The notes beneath the pieces are model-generated. The model was given only the letters and a program-made list of their open reading frames with translations, had not been told where the DNA came from and searched no databases. The position numbers and the translations under genes were made by a program. Source: Pseudosulfitobacter pseudonitzschiae (lineage in GTDB: Bacteria; Pseudomonadota; Alphaproteobacteria; Rhodobacterales; Rhodobacteraceae). Taken from it: a stretch of DNA of 64,000 nucleotides. This document shows, one piece after another, positions 8,497-17,312 of the stretch (within the stretch, counting starts at the first letter, position 1; each line of letters starts with the position of its first letter). Location of the stretch: the NCBI RefSeq assembly GCF_002222635.1, contig NZ_CP022415.1:1550001-1614000 (forward strand), in the 5' to 3' direction.

Positions 8497-10125
8497 ATGA
8501 CAGTTAAGACGATTTCCACCACCGCTTTCAATGACCAAAAACCTGGCACTTCGGGTCTGCGTAAAAAGACGCGGGCGTTCATGATGGCCAATTATCTGGA
8601 AAACTACGTCGCGGCCACTTTCACTGCTATTGATGGCGGTGCAGGGAAAACCTTTGTGTTGGGTGGCGACGGTCGATTCTTTAACCGCGACGCGATCCAG
8701 ACGATCCTGAAAATGGCGGCGGCCCTTGGCGCAGCGCGGATGATTGTGGGGCAGGGCGGGTTGCTGTCAACGCCCGCGGCCTCGCATCTGATCCGGCGTC
8801 ACAAGGCCCACGGCGGCTTTATCCTGTCGGCAAGCCACAACCCTGGCGGCATCGACGCGGATTTCGGGCTGAAGTTCAACGCAGCCAACGGCGGACCCGC
8901 ACCCGAGGCGCTGACCGCTAGGATACATGCGGCTACGCTGACGATCGAACGCTATGACATCGCCGATGTGCCCGATATAAATCTGGACACCGTCGGCCAG
9001 ACGCAGATGGGCGACATGGTGATCGACGTGGTCGATCCTGTGGCCGATTACAGCGATCTGATGGCCAGCCTGTTCGACTTTGCCGCCATCCGTGCGCTGT
9101 TTACGGGTGGCTTTACCATGCGGTTTGACGCGATGCATGCGGTCACAGGCCCCTATGCCCATGCCATTCTGGAAGACACGCTGGGCGCGGCCAAAGGCAC
9201 CGTTGTCAACGGCATCCCCTTAGAGGACTTTGGCAAGGGCCACCCCGACCCCAACCCGATCTGGGCCAGCGACCTGATGGCCCTGATGATGTCGGACGCC
9301 GCCCCCGATATGGGCGCTGCATCCGACGGCGACGGCGACCGCAACATGATCGTGGGCAAGGGAACGTATATTACCCCCTCGGACAGTCTGGCGATGCTGG
9401 CGGCCAATGCGCATCTGGCACCGGCCTATCGCGATGGCATCACGGGGATTGCCCGTTCCATGCCCACCAGCGCCGCCGCCGACCGCGTGGCCGATGCCCT
9501 TGGCGTGCCATGTTTCGAGACACCCACAGGCTGGAAATTCTTCGGCACATTGCTGGATGCAGGCCGTGTCACCATCTGTGGCGAGGAAAGCGCCGGCACC
9601 GGATCCCATCATGTCCGCGAAAAGGACGGGTTGTGGGCAGTGCTGCTGTGGCTGAACATTCTGGCGGCACGCGGCATGTCTGTGGCCGAGGTGCAGGCAG
9701 ATCACTGGCAGCGGTTCGGGCGCAACTATTATGCGCGCCACGATTACGAGGCGGTCGAGACCGCGCGCGCCGACAAAATGATGGCGCATCTGCGCGCGCA
9801 ACTGGACGGGCTGCCGGGGCAAAGCCACGCAGGCCTGACCGTGACCAAGGCTGATGATTTCGCCTATACCGATCCGGTCGACGGATCGACCAGCGCCGCC
9901 CAGGGCATCCGGCTTTTCTTTGAGGGGGGAGCACGCGCCGTCTTCCGGCTGTCAGGCACCGGCACCGAAGGGGCGACGATCCGGCTGTATCTTGAACAAT
10001 TCGTGAGCGAGGGTAACCATGCCGCGGCCGTCGATCAGATGCTGGATGCGGTTCGCCAAGCAGCACTGACCATCAGCGATCTACCTGCATTCACAGGGCG
10101 CGATGCCCCCGACGTCCAAACCTGA
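8497..10125 (+). CDS. pgm: Phosphoglucomutase, alpha-D-glucose-specific
   Basis: Interconverts glucose-1-phosphate and glucose-6-phosphate in the cytoplasm, feeding UDP-glucose and polysaccharide synthesis. The 542-residue length and four-domain order fit eukaryote-type/E. coli Pgm-like enzymes: the N-terminal GTSGLRKKT, the phosphoserine loop LSASHNPGG near 110, the metal loop SDGDGDRNM near 270, the sugar-recognition segment GEESAGTGSHHVREKDG near 365, and the C-terminal phosphate-binding FRLSGTGTEGATIR. It stands alone, divergent from the acyl-CoA operon with about 230 bp between starts. Confidence 0.94.
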   Translation: MTVKTISTTAFNDQKPGTSGLRKKTRAFMMANYLENYVAATFTAIDGGAGKTFVLGGDGRFFNRDAIQTILKMAAALGAARMIVGQGGLLSTPAASHLIRRHKAHGGFILSASHNPGGIDADFGLKFNAANGGPAPEALTARIHAATLTIERYDIADVPDINLDTVGQTQMGDMVIDVVDPVADYSDLMASLFDFAAIRALFTGGFTMRFDAMHAVTGPYAHAILEDTLGAAKGTVVNGIPLEDFGKGHPDPNPIWASDLMALMMSDAAPDMGAASDGDGDRNMIVGKGTYITPSDSLAMLAANAHLAPAYRDGITGIARSMPTSAAADRVADALGVPCFETPTGWKFFGTLLDAGRVTICGEESAGTGSHHVREKDGLWAVLLWLNILAARGMSVAEVQADHWQRFGRNYYARHDYEAVETARADKMMAHLRAQLDGLPGQSHAGLTVTKADDFAYTDPVDGSTSAAQGIRLFFEGGARAVFRLSGTGTEGATIRLYLEQFVSEGNHAAAVDQMLDAVRQAALTISDLPAFTGRDAPDVQT

Positions 10126-10412
10126 CAGGCTGCTTGAAGGTACTTTCTCGTTTGATATTTTCGACAGTTTACCCCGGAAAATAATCTTTACATAACACAA
10201 CATCCGCCAAACATTCACGGCTTCCACGACGATTACACCCGTCAGATAACATTTTGTTTTCTAACAAGAGTCGCCGTTGGGGGTAGTGCCCGTGCAGTAT
10301 CAGATTTACGCATAATCCATATTATGTAATATACTGATCGAGCATTATCAGCGTACTGCCCGATAAAGTTCATGTCCTGACATCGCTGCGTTTCTGGCGC
10401 GCGTTTTGGCCG
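10126..10412. other. AT-rich intergenic gap between convergent pgm and phoB
   Basis: 287 bp, markedly richer in A+T than its surroundings. There is no ORF with a ribosome site and no clear terminator. An imperfect inverted repeat (TTACGCATAAT / ATTATGTAA, 10306-10329) is the only structure seen. Confidence 0.5.
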
Positions 10413-11102
10413 CTAGCCCAAAGCGTATCCGGCCCCGCGCACTGTGCGTAACGGATCGCTGCCACCGGTCAGGGTCAAGGCCTTGCGCAGACGTCCGATG
10501 TGGACGTCCACGGTGCGTGTATCAACATAGATGTCGCGGCCCCACACACGGTCCAGCAGACTTTCGCGGCTCCAGACACGGCCCGGTTTCTCCATAAAGG
10601 TGCTGAGCAGCCGGAATTCAGTCGGTCCCAGCTTCAGTTCGACTTCGCCGCGCGTCACGCGATGGCTTTCGGCGTCCAGCATAATATCTTCGTAATGCAA
10701 CGGCACACCCACCGTCGCAGGCCGGACACGCCGTAACTGGGTGCGCACGCGCGCCATCAGTTCAACCATCGAATAGGGTTTGACCACATAGTCGTCAGCG
10801 CCGGTTTCCAACCCGCGCACCTTGTCCACTTCCTCGGATCGGGCTGAAAGCATTATCACTGGAATATCACGGGTTTCCGGCCTGACCTTCAACCGACGGC
10901 ACACTTCGATTCCGCTTAGGTGTGGCATCATCCAGTCAAGCACGATGATGTCGGGTGGCGCCTCGCCGATCAACATGATCGCATCTTCACCATTGTCCGC
11001 CGAAACCACTTCAAACCCCTCGGCAGACAAGTTATAGGCCAGAACTTCGCGCTGTGCTGCTTCGTCCTCGACCAGTAGCACACGTGGTTGATCGGCTGAC
11101 AT
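10413..11102 (-). CDS. phoB: Phosphate regulon response regulator PhoB
   Basis: OmpR-family two-component regulator that activates phosphate-starvation genes when phosphorylated by PhoR. The 229 residues contain an N-terminal receiver domain with the acceptor Asp in IIVLDWMMP (near 55), the conserved Lys in DDYVVKPY (near 107), and a C-terminal winged helix with WSRESLLDRVWG and VDVHIGRLRKAL. It is the last gene of the leftward run phoR-pstB-phoU-phoB, 12 bp after phoU. The order phoU-phoB is typical for Rhodobacterales. Confidence 0.95.
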   Translation of the reverse strand: MSADQPRVLLVEDEAAQREVLAYNLSAEGFEVVSADNGEDAIMLIGEAPPDIIVLDWMMPHLSGIEVCRRLKVRPETRDIPVIMLSARSEEVDKVRGLETGADDYVVKPYSMVELMARVRTQLRRVRPATVGVPLHYEDIMLDAESHRVTRGEVELKLGPTEFRLLSTFMEKPGRVWSRESLLDRVWGRDIYVDTRTVDVHIGRLRKALTLTGGSDPLRTVRGAGYALG

Positions 11103-11114
11103 GATCGTGCCCCT

Positions 11115-11822
11115 TTACAGCGGTTGAACCGACGTGGTGTCGGCCTTGGTGCGGTTTTCGTCGGCGTGTGCGCCAGTGACCAAATAAACGGTCTGTTCGG
11201 CAATCGAGGTTACATGATCGCCCATCCGTTCGATGTTCTTCGCGATGAAGTGCAGATGCATACAGGCGGTGATGTTGCGCGGATCTTCCATCATGAAGGT
11301 CAGGAATTCACGGAACAGCGCGTTGTACATCTGATCGACCTCCATATCGCGGTCGATCACGTCCTGCGCCAGTTCCGCGTCGCGGTTCACATAGGAATCA
11401 AGCGCGTCCTTGAGCATCCGCTCGACCTCACGGGCCATGCGACGCAACGCGCCTGCGCTGTCACTGACCGGGGCCAGCGTGGCCAGAACACCCGTGCGCT
11501 TGGCCATATTTTTTGCATAATCGCCAATACGTTCCAGGTTGGCGCTAATCTTGATCACGCTCAGGATCAGACGCAAGTCAACGGCAATTGGCGCGCGCAA
11601 TGCAATGACGCGGGCCGCCTCTTCGTTGATGGTCTCTTCGAGCGCGTCGATGCGCTTGTCAGCCTTGCGCACCGCTTCGGCGCGCTCTTCATCGCGGGTC
11701 TCAAGACTGGTTGCAGCCTCAAGGATAGCTTCTTCTACCAGCCCGCCCATTTTCATGATCTGCGCCTGAATGGTTTCCAAATCACGGTCAAAAACGGATG
11801 CAATATGTTGATCTGACGACAT
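11115..11822 (-). CDS. phoU: Phosphate signalling/transport accessory protein PhoU
   Basis: Negative regulator that couples the Pst transporter to PhoR. The 235 residues consist of two PhoU three-helix repeats: residues about 20-105 (ILEAATSLETRDEERAEAV, then a stretch rich in RAPIAVDLRLILSVIKI) and about 125-210 (MLKDALDSYVNRDAELAQDV, RNITACMHLHFIAKNIERMGDH), each with the acidic metal-binding face typical of the family. It sits between pstB and phoB with short gaps, consistent with one transcript. Confidence 0.95.
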   Translation of the reverse strand: MSSDQHIASVFDRDLETIQAQIMKMGGLVEEAILEAATSLETRDEERAEAVRKADKRIDALEETINEEAARVIALRAPIAVDLRLILSVIKISANLERIGDYAKNMAKRTGVLATLAPVSDSAGALRRMAREVERMLKDALDSYVNRDAELAQDVIDRDMEVDQMYNALFREFLTFMMEDPRNITACMHLHFIAKNIERMGDHVTSIAEQTVYLVTGAHADENRTKADTTSVQPL

Positions 11823-11834
11823 TATTAATGCTCC

Positions 11835-12629
11835 TTAGCCGATGCGGCCAGTAATATAGCTTTCGGTGCGCGCGTCGGTCGGGTTGGTAAAGATCGTGCC
11901 CGTCTCGCCGTATTCGACAAGGTTTCCGAGGTGAAAGAACGCGGTTTTCTGGCTGACGCGCGCGGCCTGTTGCATCGAGTGCGTGACGATCACGACAGAA
12001 TAATTCTGGCGCAATTCGTCAATCAATTCCTCGACTTGTGCGGTGGCAATCGGATCCAGCGCCGAACATGGTTCGTCCATCAGCAACACTTCGGGTTCGG
12101 TGGCCACGGCGCGCGCGATGCACAGGCGCTGTTGTTGGCCGCCCGACAGGCCGGTGCCGGGCCCGTCCAGACGGTCCTTGACCTCGTCCCAGATGGCACC
12201 GCGACGCAAGGCGCGCTCGACGATGTTGTCCAGGTCGGCCTTGTTTCGGGCCAGACCGTGAATGCGCGGGCCATAGGCCACGTTGTCATAGATCGACTTG
12301 GGAAACGGGTTTGGCTTCTGAAACACCATGCCCACTTTCGCCCGCAGTTGCACCGGATCAACGTGCTTGTCATAGATATCTTCGCCGTCAATCAGGATGT
12401 CGCCCTGAACACGGCAAACATCAATTGTGTCATTCATCCGATTGATACAACGCAAAAAAGTCGATTTTCCGCACCCCGAAGGCCCAATGAATGCTGTGAC
12501 CGTTTTGTCTTCAATGTCAACGTTCACGTCTTTGATGGCATGTGTGTCGCCATAATAGACCTGCACATTGCGCGCGCTGATTTTCAGGTTCTGAATGTCC
12601 ACGGTGTTCTTCGCCATCAGATCTTTCAT
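11835..12629 (-). CDS. pstB: Phosphate ABC transporter ATP-binding protein PstB
   Basis: ATPase subunit for high-affinity phosphate import, 264 residues from the chosen ATG at 12629. It has Walker [10 protein letters not shown] (about 48-56), the signature LSGGQQQR, Walker B VLLMDEP, and the PstB-specific RVQGDI and [12 protein letters not shown] segments. The ATG at 12629 has AGGGGA about 9 bases upstream. The reading frame stays open a further 32 codons upstream, with a hydrophobic stretch followed by basic residues that is not part of normal PstB. pstS, pstC and pstA, which usually separate phoR from pstB, are absent here. Confidence 0.94.
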   Translation of the reverse strand: MKDLMAKNTVDIQNLKISARNVQVYYGDTHAIKDVNVDIEDKTVTAFIGPSGCGKSTFLRCINRMNDTIDVCRVQGDILIDGEDIYDKHVDPVQLRAKVGMVFQKPNPFPKSIYDNVAYGPRIHGLARNKADLDNIVERALRRGAIWDEVKDRLDGPGTGLSGGQQQRLCIARAVATEPEVLLMDEPCSALDPIATAQVEELIDELRQNYSVVIVTHSMQQAARVSQKTAFFHLGNLVEYGETGTIFTNPTDARTESYITGRIG

Positions 12630-12772
12630 CGGTCCGTGTCCCCTTTTCAAATGACGTCGCACGAAACTGCGCCGCAGGCTGGCCGCGATTATCGTCTTTA
12701 CCAACAGTAATACCTGCAAAGTCATGATACCACCCCAAGTGCTTTGGCATCAAAGAGCAGATGCACCCAACC

Positions 12773-13834
12773 CTAGCTTTCGTCGGGCGGTGTCCACGGC
12801 AGTGCAACTTGAACGGTGGTACCCTGCCCCAGCACACTGTCGATGCGCAACCGGCCACGGTGACGGCTGACAATGTGTTTCACGATAGCCAGCCCCAGAC
12901 CGGTGCCGCCCAATTCGCGGCTGCGGTGATTATCGGCGCGGTAGAACCGTTCGGTAAGGCGCGGCAGGTGGATTGGATCGATGCCGTGGCCCTGATCTAT
13001 GACTTCAATTGTGGCACCTGGTCCGCGCAGCGCGCGCAGATTGGTGTTCACATTCAGCCGCAAGGTGACCGCGCGATCCTTGCCGCCATACTTAATCGCA
13101 TTTTCAATCAGGTTGCTGACAACTTGCACCAGTTGGTCGCGGTCCGCAGCAACCGTCACCGGATTATCGCCCAGTTCCGCCACCAGCGTCACCCCCGCCT
13201 CGTCTGCCAGCGGCGTCATCAACGCCACCACCGAGGCCAGACATTCACGCAGGTTCACCTGCCCCGTGGGCCGCACCCGCTCGTCGCCCTCGACACGGCT
13301 GAGCGACAGCAGATCGCCCACCAACCGGTTCATCCGTTCCGCCTGATCCTGCATGATGCCAAGAAACCGCGCCTGTGCTGCAGGATCATTGCGCGCAGGC
13401 CCGCGCAGGGTTTCGATAAAGCCCATCAGCGCGGTCAGTGGCGTACGCAATTCATGGCTGACGTTGGCCACGAAATCGCGACGCATCTGGCCTGCTTGCT
13501 GAACGTGAGTCACATCCTCGAACGTCAAAAGCACCATCGGTGCCGCGTCGTCAGTAACAACTTGCGCCACATGCACCGAAAACGTGCTGTGCTGCGCCCC
13601 GTCGTTGGTCAGATATGGGGCGGTGCGGGGTTTGCCCTGACGCAGGCAGGCCTCGACCGCATCCAGCAATGCCGGCTGGCGTAGCATGGTGACATAGGGC
13701 CGCCCCTCGATCCGCTGACCAATCAGATTGCGCGCCGCTATGTTGGCGCCGACGATGACTTCGGACTGGTTGACCACCAGTCCGGGCATCGGTAGCGCCT
13801 CAAGCATGGCGCGGATCACATGGTCTTGCGGCAC
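12773..13834 (-). CDS. phoR: Phosphate regulon sensor histidine kinase PhoR
   Basis: Histidine kinase expected to phosphorylate PhoB under phosphate limitation. The 353 residues start directly with a PAS-like domain (about 1-110; PMPGLVVNQSEVIVGANIAARN). Then come the HisKA dimerisation domain with the phospho-acceptor in FVANVSHELRTPLTAL (near 145) and an ATPase domain with NLIENAIKYG, DQGHGI and GGTGLGLAIVKH. No transmembrane helix is visible at the N-terminus, unlike enterobacterial PhoR, so it is probably soluble or tethered through partners. It starts 5 bp after the trans-sulfuration gene and is followed by an unusual 144-bp gap before pstB. Confidence 0.92.
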   Translation of the reverse strand: MPQDHVIRAMLEALPMPGLVVNQSEVIVGANIAARNLIGQRIEGRPYVTMLRQPALLDAVEACLRQGKPRTAPYLTNDGAQHSTFSVHVAQVVTDDAAPMVLLTFEDVTHVQQAGQMRRDFVANVSHELRTPLTALMGFIETLRGPARNDPAAQARFLGIMQDQAERMNRLVGDLLSLSRVEGDERVRPTGQVNLRECLASVVALMTPLADEAGVTLVAELGDNPVTVAADRDQLVQVVSNLIENAIKYGGKDRAVTLRLNVNTNLRALRGPGATIEVIDQGHGIDPIHLPRLTERFYRADNHRSRELGGTGLGLAIVKHIVSRHRGRLRIDSVLGQGTTVQVALPWTPPDES

Positions 13835-13839
13835 CGGCC

Positions 13840-15027
13840 TCAGGCCTTCACGGCGGCGTCGACGGCACGTTCAAAGACGGCCAGCAAAATGTCGGGGTCT
13901 TCAAGACCCACCGACACACGAAAGAACCCTTCGGACATACCCAAGGCTTTGCGCCGCGCTGCCGTCAACGCGCGGTGCGAGGACGAGGCAGGATGCGACA
14001 GCGTGGTGCCCACGTCGCCCAACGTCGGCGCAAAGCTGAGCCCTTCGGCGGCGGTGGTGAACGCATTGGCCGCCTCGCGGCCGCCATCCAGTTCGAAGCT
14101 GACCATATTGCACCAGCGCGCTTGCAGCAGCTCTGCGGCGCGAGCGTGGTCGGGGTGGTCACTGCGTGCCGGATAGATCACGCGTTTGACGCCCTTTAGC
14201 GTGCCCAAAGCATCGGCCAGCTTCATGGCAGTCTGCTGGCATCGCTCAAAGCGCAGATCAAAGCTGAGCATCCCGCGTTCTGCCAGCCAGCAATCAAACG
14301 GGCTGGGCGTCATTCCAGCCGTGACTGTAAAGACCCGCAGCCGTGTGTTCAGCGCGGGATCGCGCGCCGCCACATAGCCCAGCATCACGTCGGAATGGCC
14401 CGCCAGCAGTTTGGTCACCGAATGGATCACAATGTCGGCGCCGTGTTCGAACGGTTGATAGGCACGCGGTGTGGTAAAAGTATTGTCGACCACCAGCAGC
14501 ACGCCGGTCTCTTTCGCAAGCGCCGCAAGGCCCACCATATCCGCCACCCGCAGTGTCGGGTTCGACACCACCTCGACCAGAATCATCCGCGTCTCGGGGC
14601 GCAGGGCCGCGCGCACAGCCTGCACGTCACCCGGATCGGCCAGCGTGGTTTCGATGCCCAGACGCGGCAGGTCTTCGGACATCATCCGCAACGACCGGCC
14701 GTAAAGCTGGTTGCCGCCGATCACGTGATCGCCCGCCTTGAGCAGTCCCAGCAGTACCGCAGACACCGCAGCCATCCCGCTAGAGGTCAGAACACCTGGG
14801 TTCGGTGCGTTTTCCATTCGGTCCAGCAGGCCCGCAACCACGTCTGCGTTGGGGTGGCCTTCGCGGCTGTAGGTATAGCCGTGCAGTTCGCCTTCGTACT
14901 GGCGGTCCAGCATGTCGGGGGTGTCGCTGGCATAGACCACTGAGGGCGACAGAGGAGTAACCACCGGACGCGAGGCGCTGTTTGGCAGTGGTACGGGCCG
15001 GATCAGCGACCCCTTTTCGTTGCGCAT
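13840..15027 (-). CDS. PLP-dependent trans-sulfuration (Cys/Met metabolism) enzyme
   Basis: Cystathionine gamma-synthase/beta-lyase-type enzyme of 395 residues, acting on sulfur amino acids. Visible motifs are YTYSREGHPN (substrate and cofactor contact), SSGMAAVSAVL, NQLYGRS, the DNTF Asp that contacts the PLP ring, and the PLP-binding Lys in HSVTKLLAGHSDVMLG near 207. Which reaction it performs (synthase, beta-lyase, gamma-lyase or sulfhydrylase) cannot be decided from these motifs. It starts one base after the carbonic anhydrase gene ends and is followed closely by phoR. Confidence 0.87.
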   Translation of the reverse strand: MRNEKGSLIRPVPLPNSASRPVVTPLSPSVVYASDTPDMLDRQYEGELHGYTYSREGHPNADVVAGLLDRMENAPNPGVLTSSGMAAVSAVLLGLLKAGDHVIGGNQLYGRSLRMMSEDLPRLGIETTLADPGDVQAVRAALRPETRMILVEVVSNPTLRVADMVGLAALAKETGVLLVVDNTFTTPRAYQPFEHGADIVIHSVTKLLAGHSDVMLGYVAARDPALNTRLRVFTVTAGMTPSPFDCWLAERGMLSFDLRFERCQQTAMKLADALGTLKGVKRVIYPARSDHPDHARAAELLQARWCNMVSFELDGGREAANAFTTAAEGLSFAPTLGDVGTTLSHPASSSHRALTAARRKALGMSEGFFRVSVGLEDPDILLAVFERAVDAAVKA

Positions 15028-15028
15028 A

Positions 15029-15553
15029 TTAACCGACCTTGGTCATACCGTCACGATAACGGCGCATGTTGTCTTGGTAATGCAGCGCGCTGGCCTCAAG
15101 GCCCTTGATCGCTGCGACGTCCAGTTCGCGCACCACTTTGCCCGGTGCGCCCATCACCAGTGATCCATCGGGGATCACCTTGTTTTCTGTAATCAACGCC
15201 CCTGCCCCGATCAGGCAGTTGTTGCCGATTTTGGCCCCGTTCAGCACGGTGGCCCCCATGCCGATCAGGCTGTTGTTGCCGATGGTGCAGCCATGCAGCA
15301 TGACCTTGTGACCGATGGTGCAGTTTTCGCCTATGGTCAGCGGAAAGCCCGCGTCGATGTGCATCACGCAGTTTTCCTGAACGTTGCTGCCGCGACCGAT
15401 CCGGATTTCTTCGTGGTCGGCGCGGATGGTGACACCGAACCAGACGCTCGAACCCTCTTCCAAAACGACCTTGCCGATTAGATTGGCATCATGCGCCACC
15501 CATGTGTCAGGGTGAATATCGGGGCGGTCTGCGCCCAAGGCGAAAATGGTCAT
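15029..15553 (-). CDS. Gamma-class carbonic anhydrase family protein
   Basis: A 174-residue left-handed beta-helix protein with repeated hexapeptides such as GVTIRA, NVQENC and NCTIGH. The zinc ligands are in [10 protein letters not shown] and [10 protein letters not shown], matching gamma-carbonic anhydrases of the YrdA/PaaY group. These proteins hydrate CO2 or act as acyl-thioesterase or ferripyochelin-binding-like proteins, and activity differs between members. It overlaps the gmk stop by four bases and precedes the trans-sulfuration gene. Confidence 0.88.
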   Translation of the reverse strand: MTIFALGADRPDIHPDTWVAHDANLIGKVVLEEGSSVWFGVTIRADHEEIRIGRGSNVQENCVMHIDAGFPLTIGENCTIGHKVMLHGCTIGNNSLIGMGATVLNGAKIGNNCLIGAGALITENKVIPDGSLVMGAPGKVVRELDVAAIKGLEASALHYQDNMRRYRDGMTKVG

Positions 15554-16209
15554 AGTTGCTCCTGAAACTCGGATTGAAGCTGCCGGACGTGTTCTGTCAG
15601 ATTCGGCTGCTGGCTGCGTCGCATCCGTGCGACGTCGATGATCTTTCTAAGACTGTTTTCGGTTTCGTCCAGATCGTCATTGACCAGAACAAAATCATAC
15701 CCGTCCCAGTGGCTGATTTCGTCCCAGCACTTCTTCATGCGTTGGTCGATGACCTCTTTGCTGTCTTGTCCACGTGCTTCCAGACGGCGGCGCAATTCGG
15801 TGATACTGGGGGGCAGCAGAAACACTGACAGCGTGTGCATGCCCAAAGCCGAGTTGCGGATTTGCTGCGCGCCCTGCCAGTCGATGTCAAACAACACATC
15901 GTTGCCCTGTTCAATGGCGTCGCGCACCGGCCCAGTGGGAGAACCGTAGAAGTTGCCAAAAACGTGCGCGTGTTCCAGCATTTCGTCGTTGGTGACCATC
16001 CGCTTGAATTCGTCTTCGGATACGAAATGATAGTCGGATTTGTCAACTTCGCCCACGCGCGGCGCACGGGTGGTGGCCGAAACCGAGAATCTGATCGAGG
16101 TGTCCCAGGCACGCAGGCGTTTGGCCAGCGTGCTTTTGCCAGCACCCGAAGGCGACGACAGGATCATCAACAAGCCCCGGCGGTCGTTCTTGCGGCGTTC
16201 GGTTGTCAT
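15550..16209 (-). CDS. gmk: Guanylate kinase
   Basis: Phosphorylates GMP to GDP using ATP, an essential nucleotide step. The 219 residues carry the P-loop [10 protein letters not shown] (about 18-27), the GMP-binding region [31 protein letters not shown], and the lid region RRLEARGQD. Length is normal for Gmk. It is six bases downstream of yicC, the usual neighbour in many proteobacteria, and overlaps the start of the carbonic anhydrase gene. Confidence 0.95.
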   Translation of the reverse strand: MTTERRKNDRRGLLMILSSPSGAGKSTLAKRLRAWDTSIRFSVSATTRAPRVGEVDKSDYHFVSEDEFKRMVTNDEMLEHAHVFGNFYGSPTGPVRDAIEQGNDVLFDIDWQGAQQIRNSALGMHTLSVFLLPPSITELRRRLEARGQDSKEVIDQRMKKCWDEISHWDGYDFVLVNDDLDETENSLRKIIDVARMRRSQQPNLTEHVRQLQSEFQEQL

Positions 16210-16215
16210 TGGCGG

Positions 16216-17130
16216 TTACTCCACATTCTGCACTTGCTCACGCATTTGGTCGATCAGCGCCTTCAGCGCCAGCCCCACCCGCGTCAGTTCGGTATTTTGC
16301 GCCTTGGCACACAGAGTGTTGGTCTCGCGGTTGAACTCTTGCATCAGGAAATCCAGCTTGCGGCCCACGGGGCCTGCGACGTTGACCAGATCCCGTGCGG
16401 CGGCGACATGGGCACCCAGACGATCGATTTCCTCGGTGATGTCGGCCTTAACAGCCAGCAGCGCCAGCTCTTGCGTGATTCGGGCCTCGTCCAGACCTTC
16501 GGCGTTTTCCACAATCCGCGCCAGCGTGCGACGCAGGCCCTGCGCCACCTCGTCCTTGCGCGCCTCGGCCACCTGTGCTGCCTGCGCGGTTAGTTTGGCA
16601 ACCTCGTCCAGTTGCGCGTGTAGCACTTTGGCCAGTACCGCCCCCTCATTCGCGCGCATCTGCACAAAATCTTCCAGCATTGCGGCTATGTCAGCCTCGA
16701 GCGCTGCCTTGAGCGGGCCGGTATCCTGATCGCCGCTGGATTGTTCCAACACACCGCGCATCACGGCGATATCGGTAGCTTTGGAGGGTGCCAGCGACAA
16801 GCCAAGGTCCATCGCTTGTGCTTCAATCTCGGTCAGGGCGGCCAGCATGGCGGAAAGCTGTGCATTGTTGACCTGCACGGTGACAGCGGCGTCCTCGCGG
16901 GTGACGCGCACGTTCAGCGTGACATTGCCCCGTGCAACAGTCGCGGCCACCTGCGTGCGCAAGGCCACCTCCAGCCCGTCGACCCAATCGGGGGCACGCA
17001 CTCGGATGTCCAACCCCTTGCCATTGACGCTGCGCAATTCGCAACTCCAGCGATACGCGCCGCTTTCACCTGCGGACGCGGCAAAGGCGGTCATGGAATG
17101 AAGGACGGGGTGTTGCGCTGTTTGTGTCAT
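16216..17130 (-). CDS. YicC family endoribonuclease
   Basis: A 304-residue YicC-like protein. The E. coli member is an endoribonuclease implicated in small-RNA turnover. It has the typical opening SMTAFAAS with the RWSCELRSVNGKGLDIRVR strand, the central coiled region, and the DUF1732 C-terminus with EIDRLGAHVAAAR and GRKLDFLMQEFNRETNTLCAK. The start at 17130 is the most likely; an internal Met 12 residues later (MTAFAAS) is also possible, since neither has a clear ribosome site. It heads the leftward yicC-gmk run. Confidence 0.9.
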   Translation of the reverse strand: MTQTAQHPVLHSMTAFAASAGESGAYRWSCELRSVNGKGLDIRVRAPDWVDGLEVALRTQVAATVARGNVTLNVRVTREDAAVTVQVNNAQLSAMLAALTEIEAQAMDLGLSLAPSKATDIAVMRGVLEQSSGDQDTGPLKAALEADIAAMLEDFVQMRANEGAVLAKVLHAQLDEVAKLTAQAAQVAEARKDEVAQGLRRTLARIVENAEGLDEARITQELALLAVKADITEEIDRLGAHVAAARDLVNVAGPVGRKLDFLMQEFNRETNTLCAKAQNTELTRVGLALKALIDQMREQVQNVE

Positions 17131-17211
17131 GTCAGAGCAATACGGCCAATGGGGTGCGGTGGGCAACCCAAAGCGGCTGGATGCGCCGCAACGACAATCG
17201 CCTGTCATACG

Positions 17212-17226
17212 TTAACCAACTCTTAA
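17212..17226. promoter_or_regulatory. CtrA-type box TTAA-N7-TTAA
   Basis: TTAACCAACTCTTAA in the divergent yicC/PAS-gene promoter region, matching the TTAA-N7-TTAA binding consensus of the alphaproteobacterial cell-cycle regulator CtrA. It lies about 87 bp before the PAS gene start. Confidence 0.5.
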
Positions 17227-17312
17227 GATTTAGGCCCGATGAACGTTCGCGATCAGCTATTAAGTGTTTCGTAACATCTGTGGCAGACCGCGCGACAGAA
17301 TCTATGTAGGGT

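Noticed and set aside
12630-12725. N-terminal extension of PstB (32 residues) as part of the protein
   Set aside because: PstB proteins do not have such a segment and the start at 12629 has a ribosome site; kept instead as a possible remnant of a deleted upstream gene.
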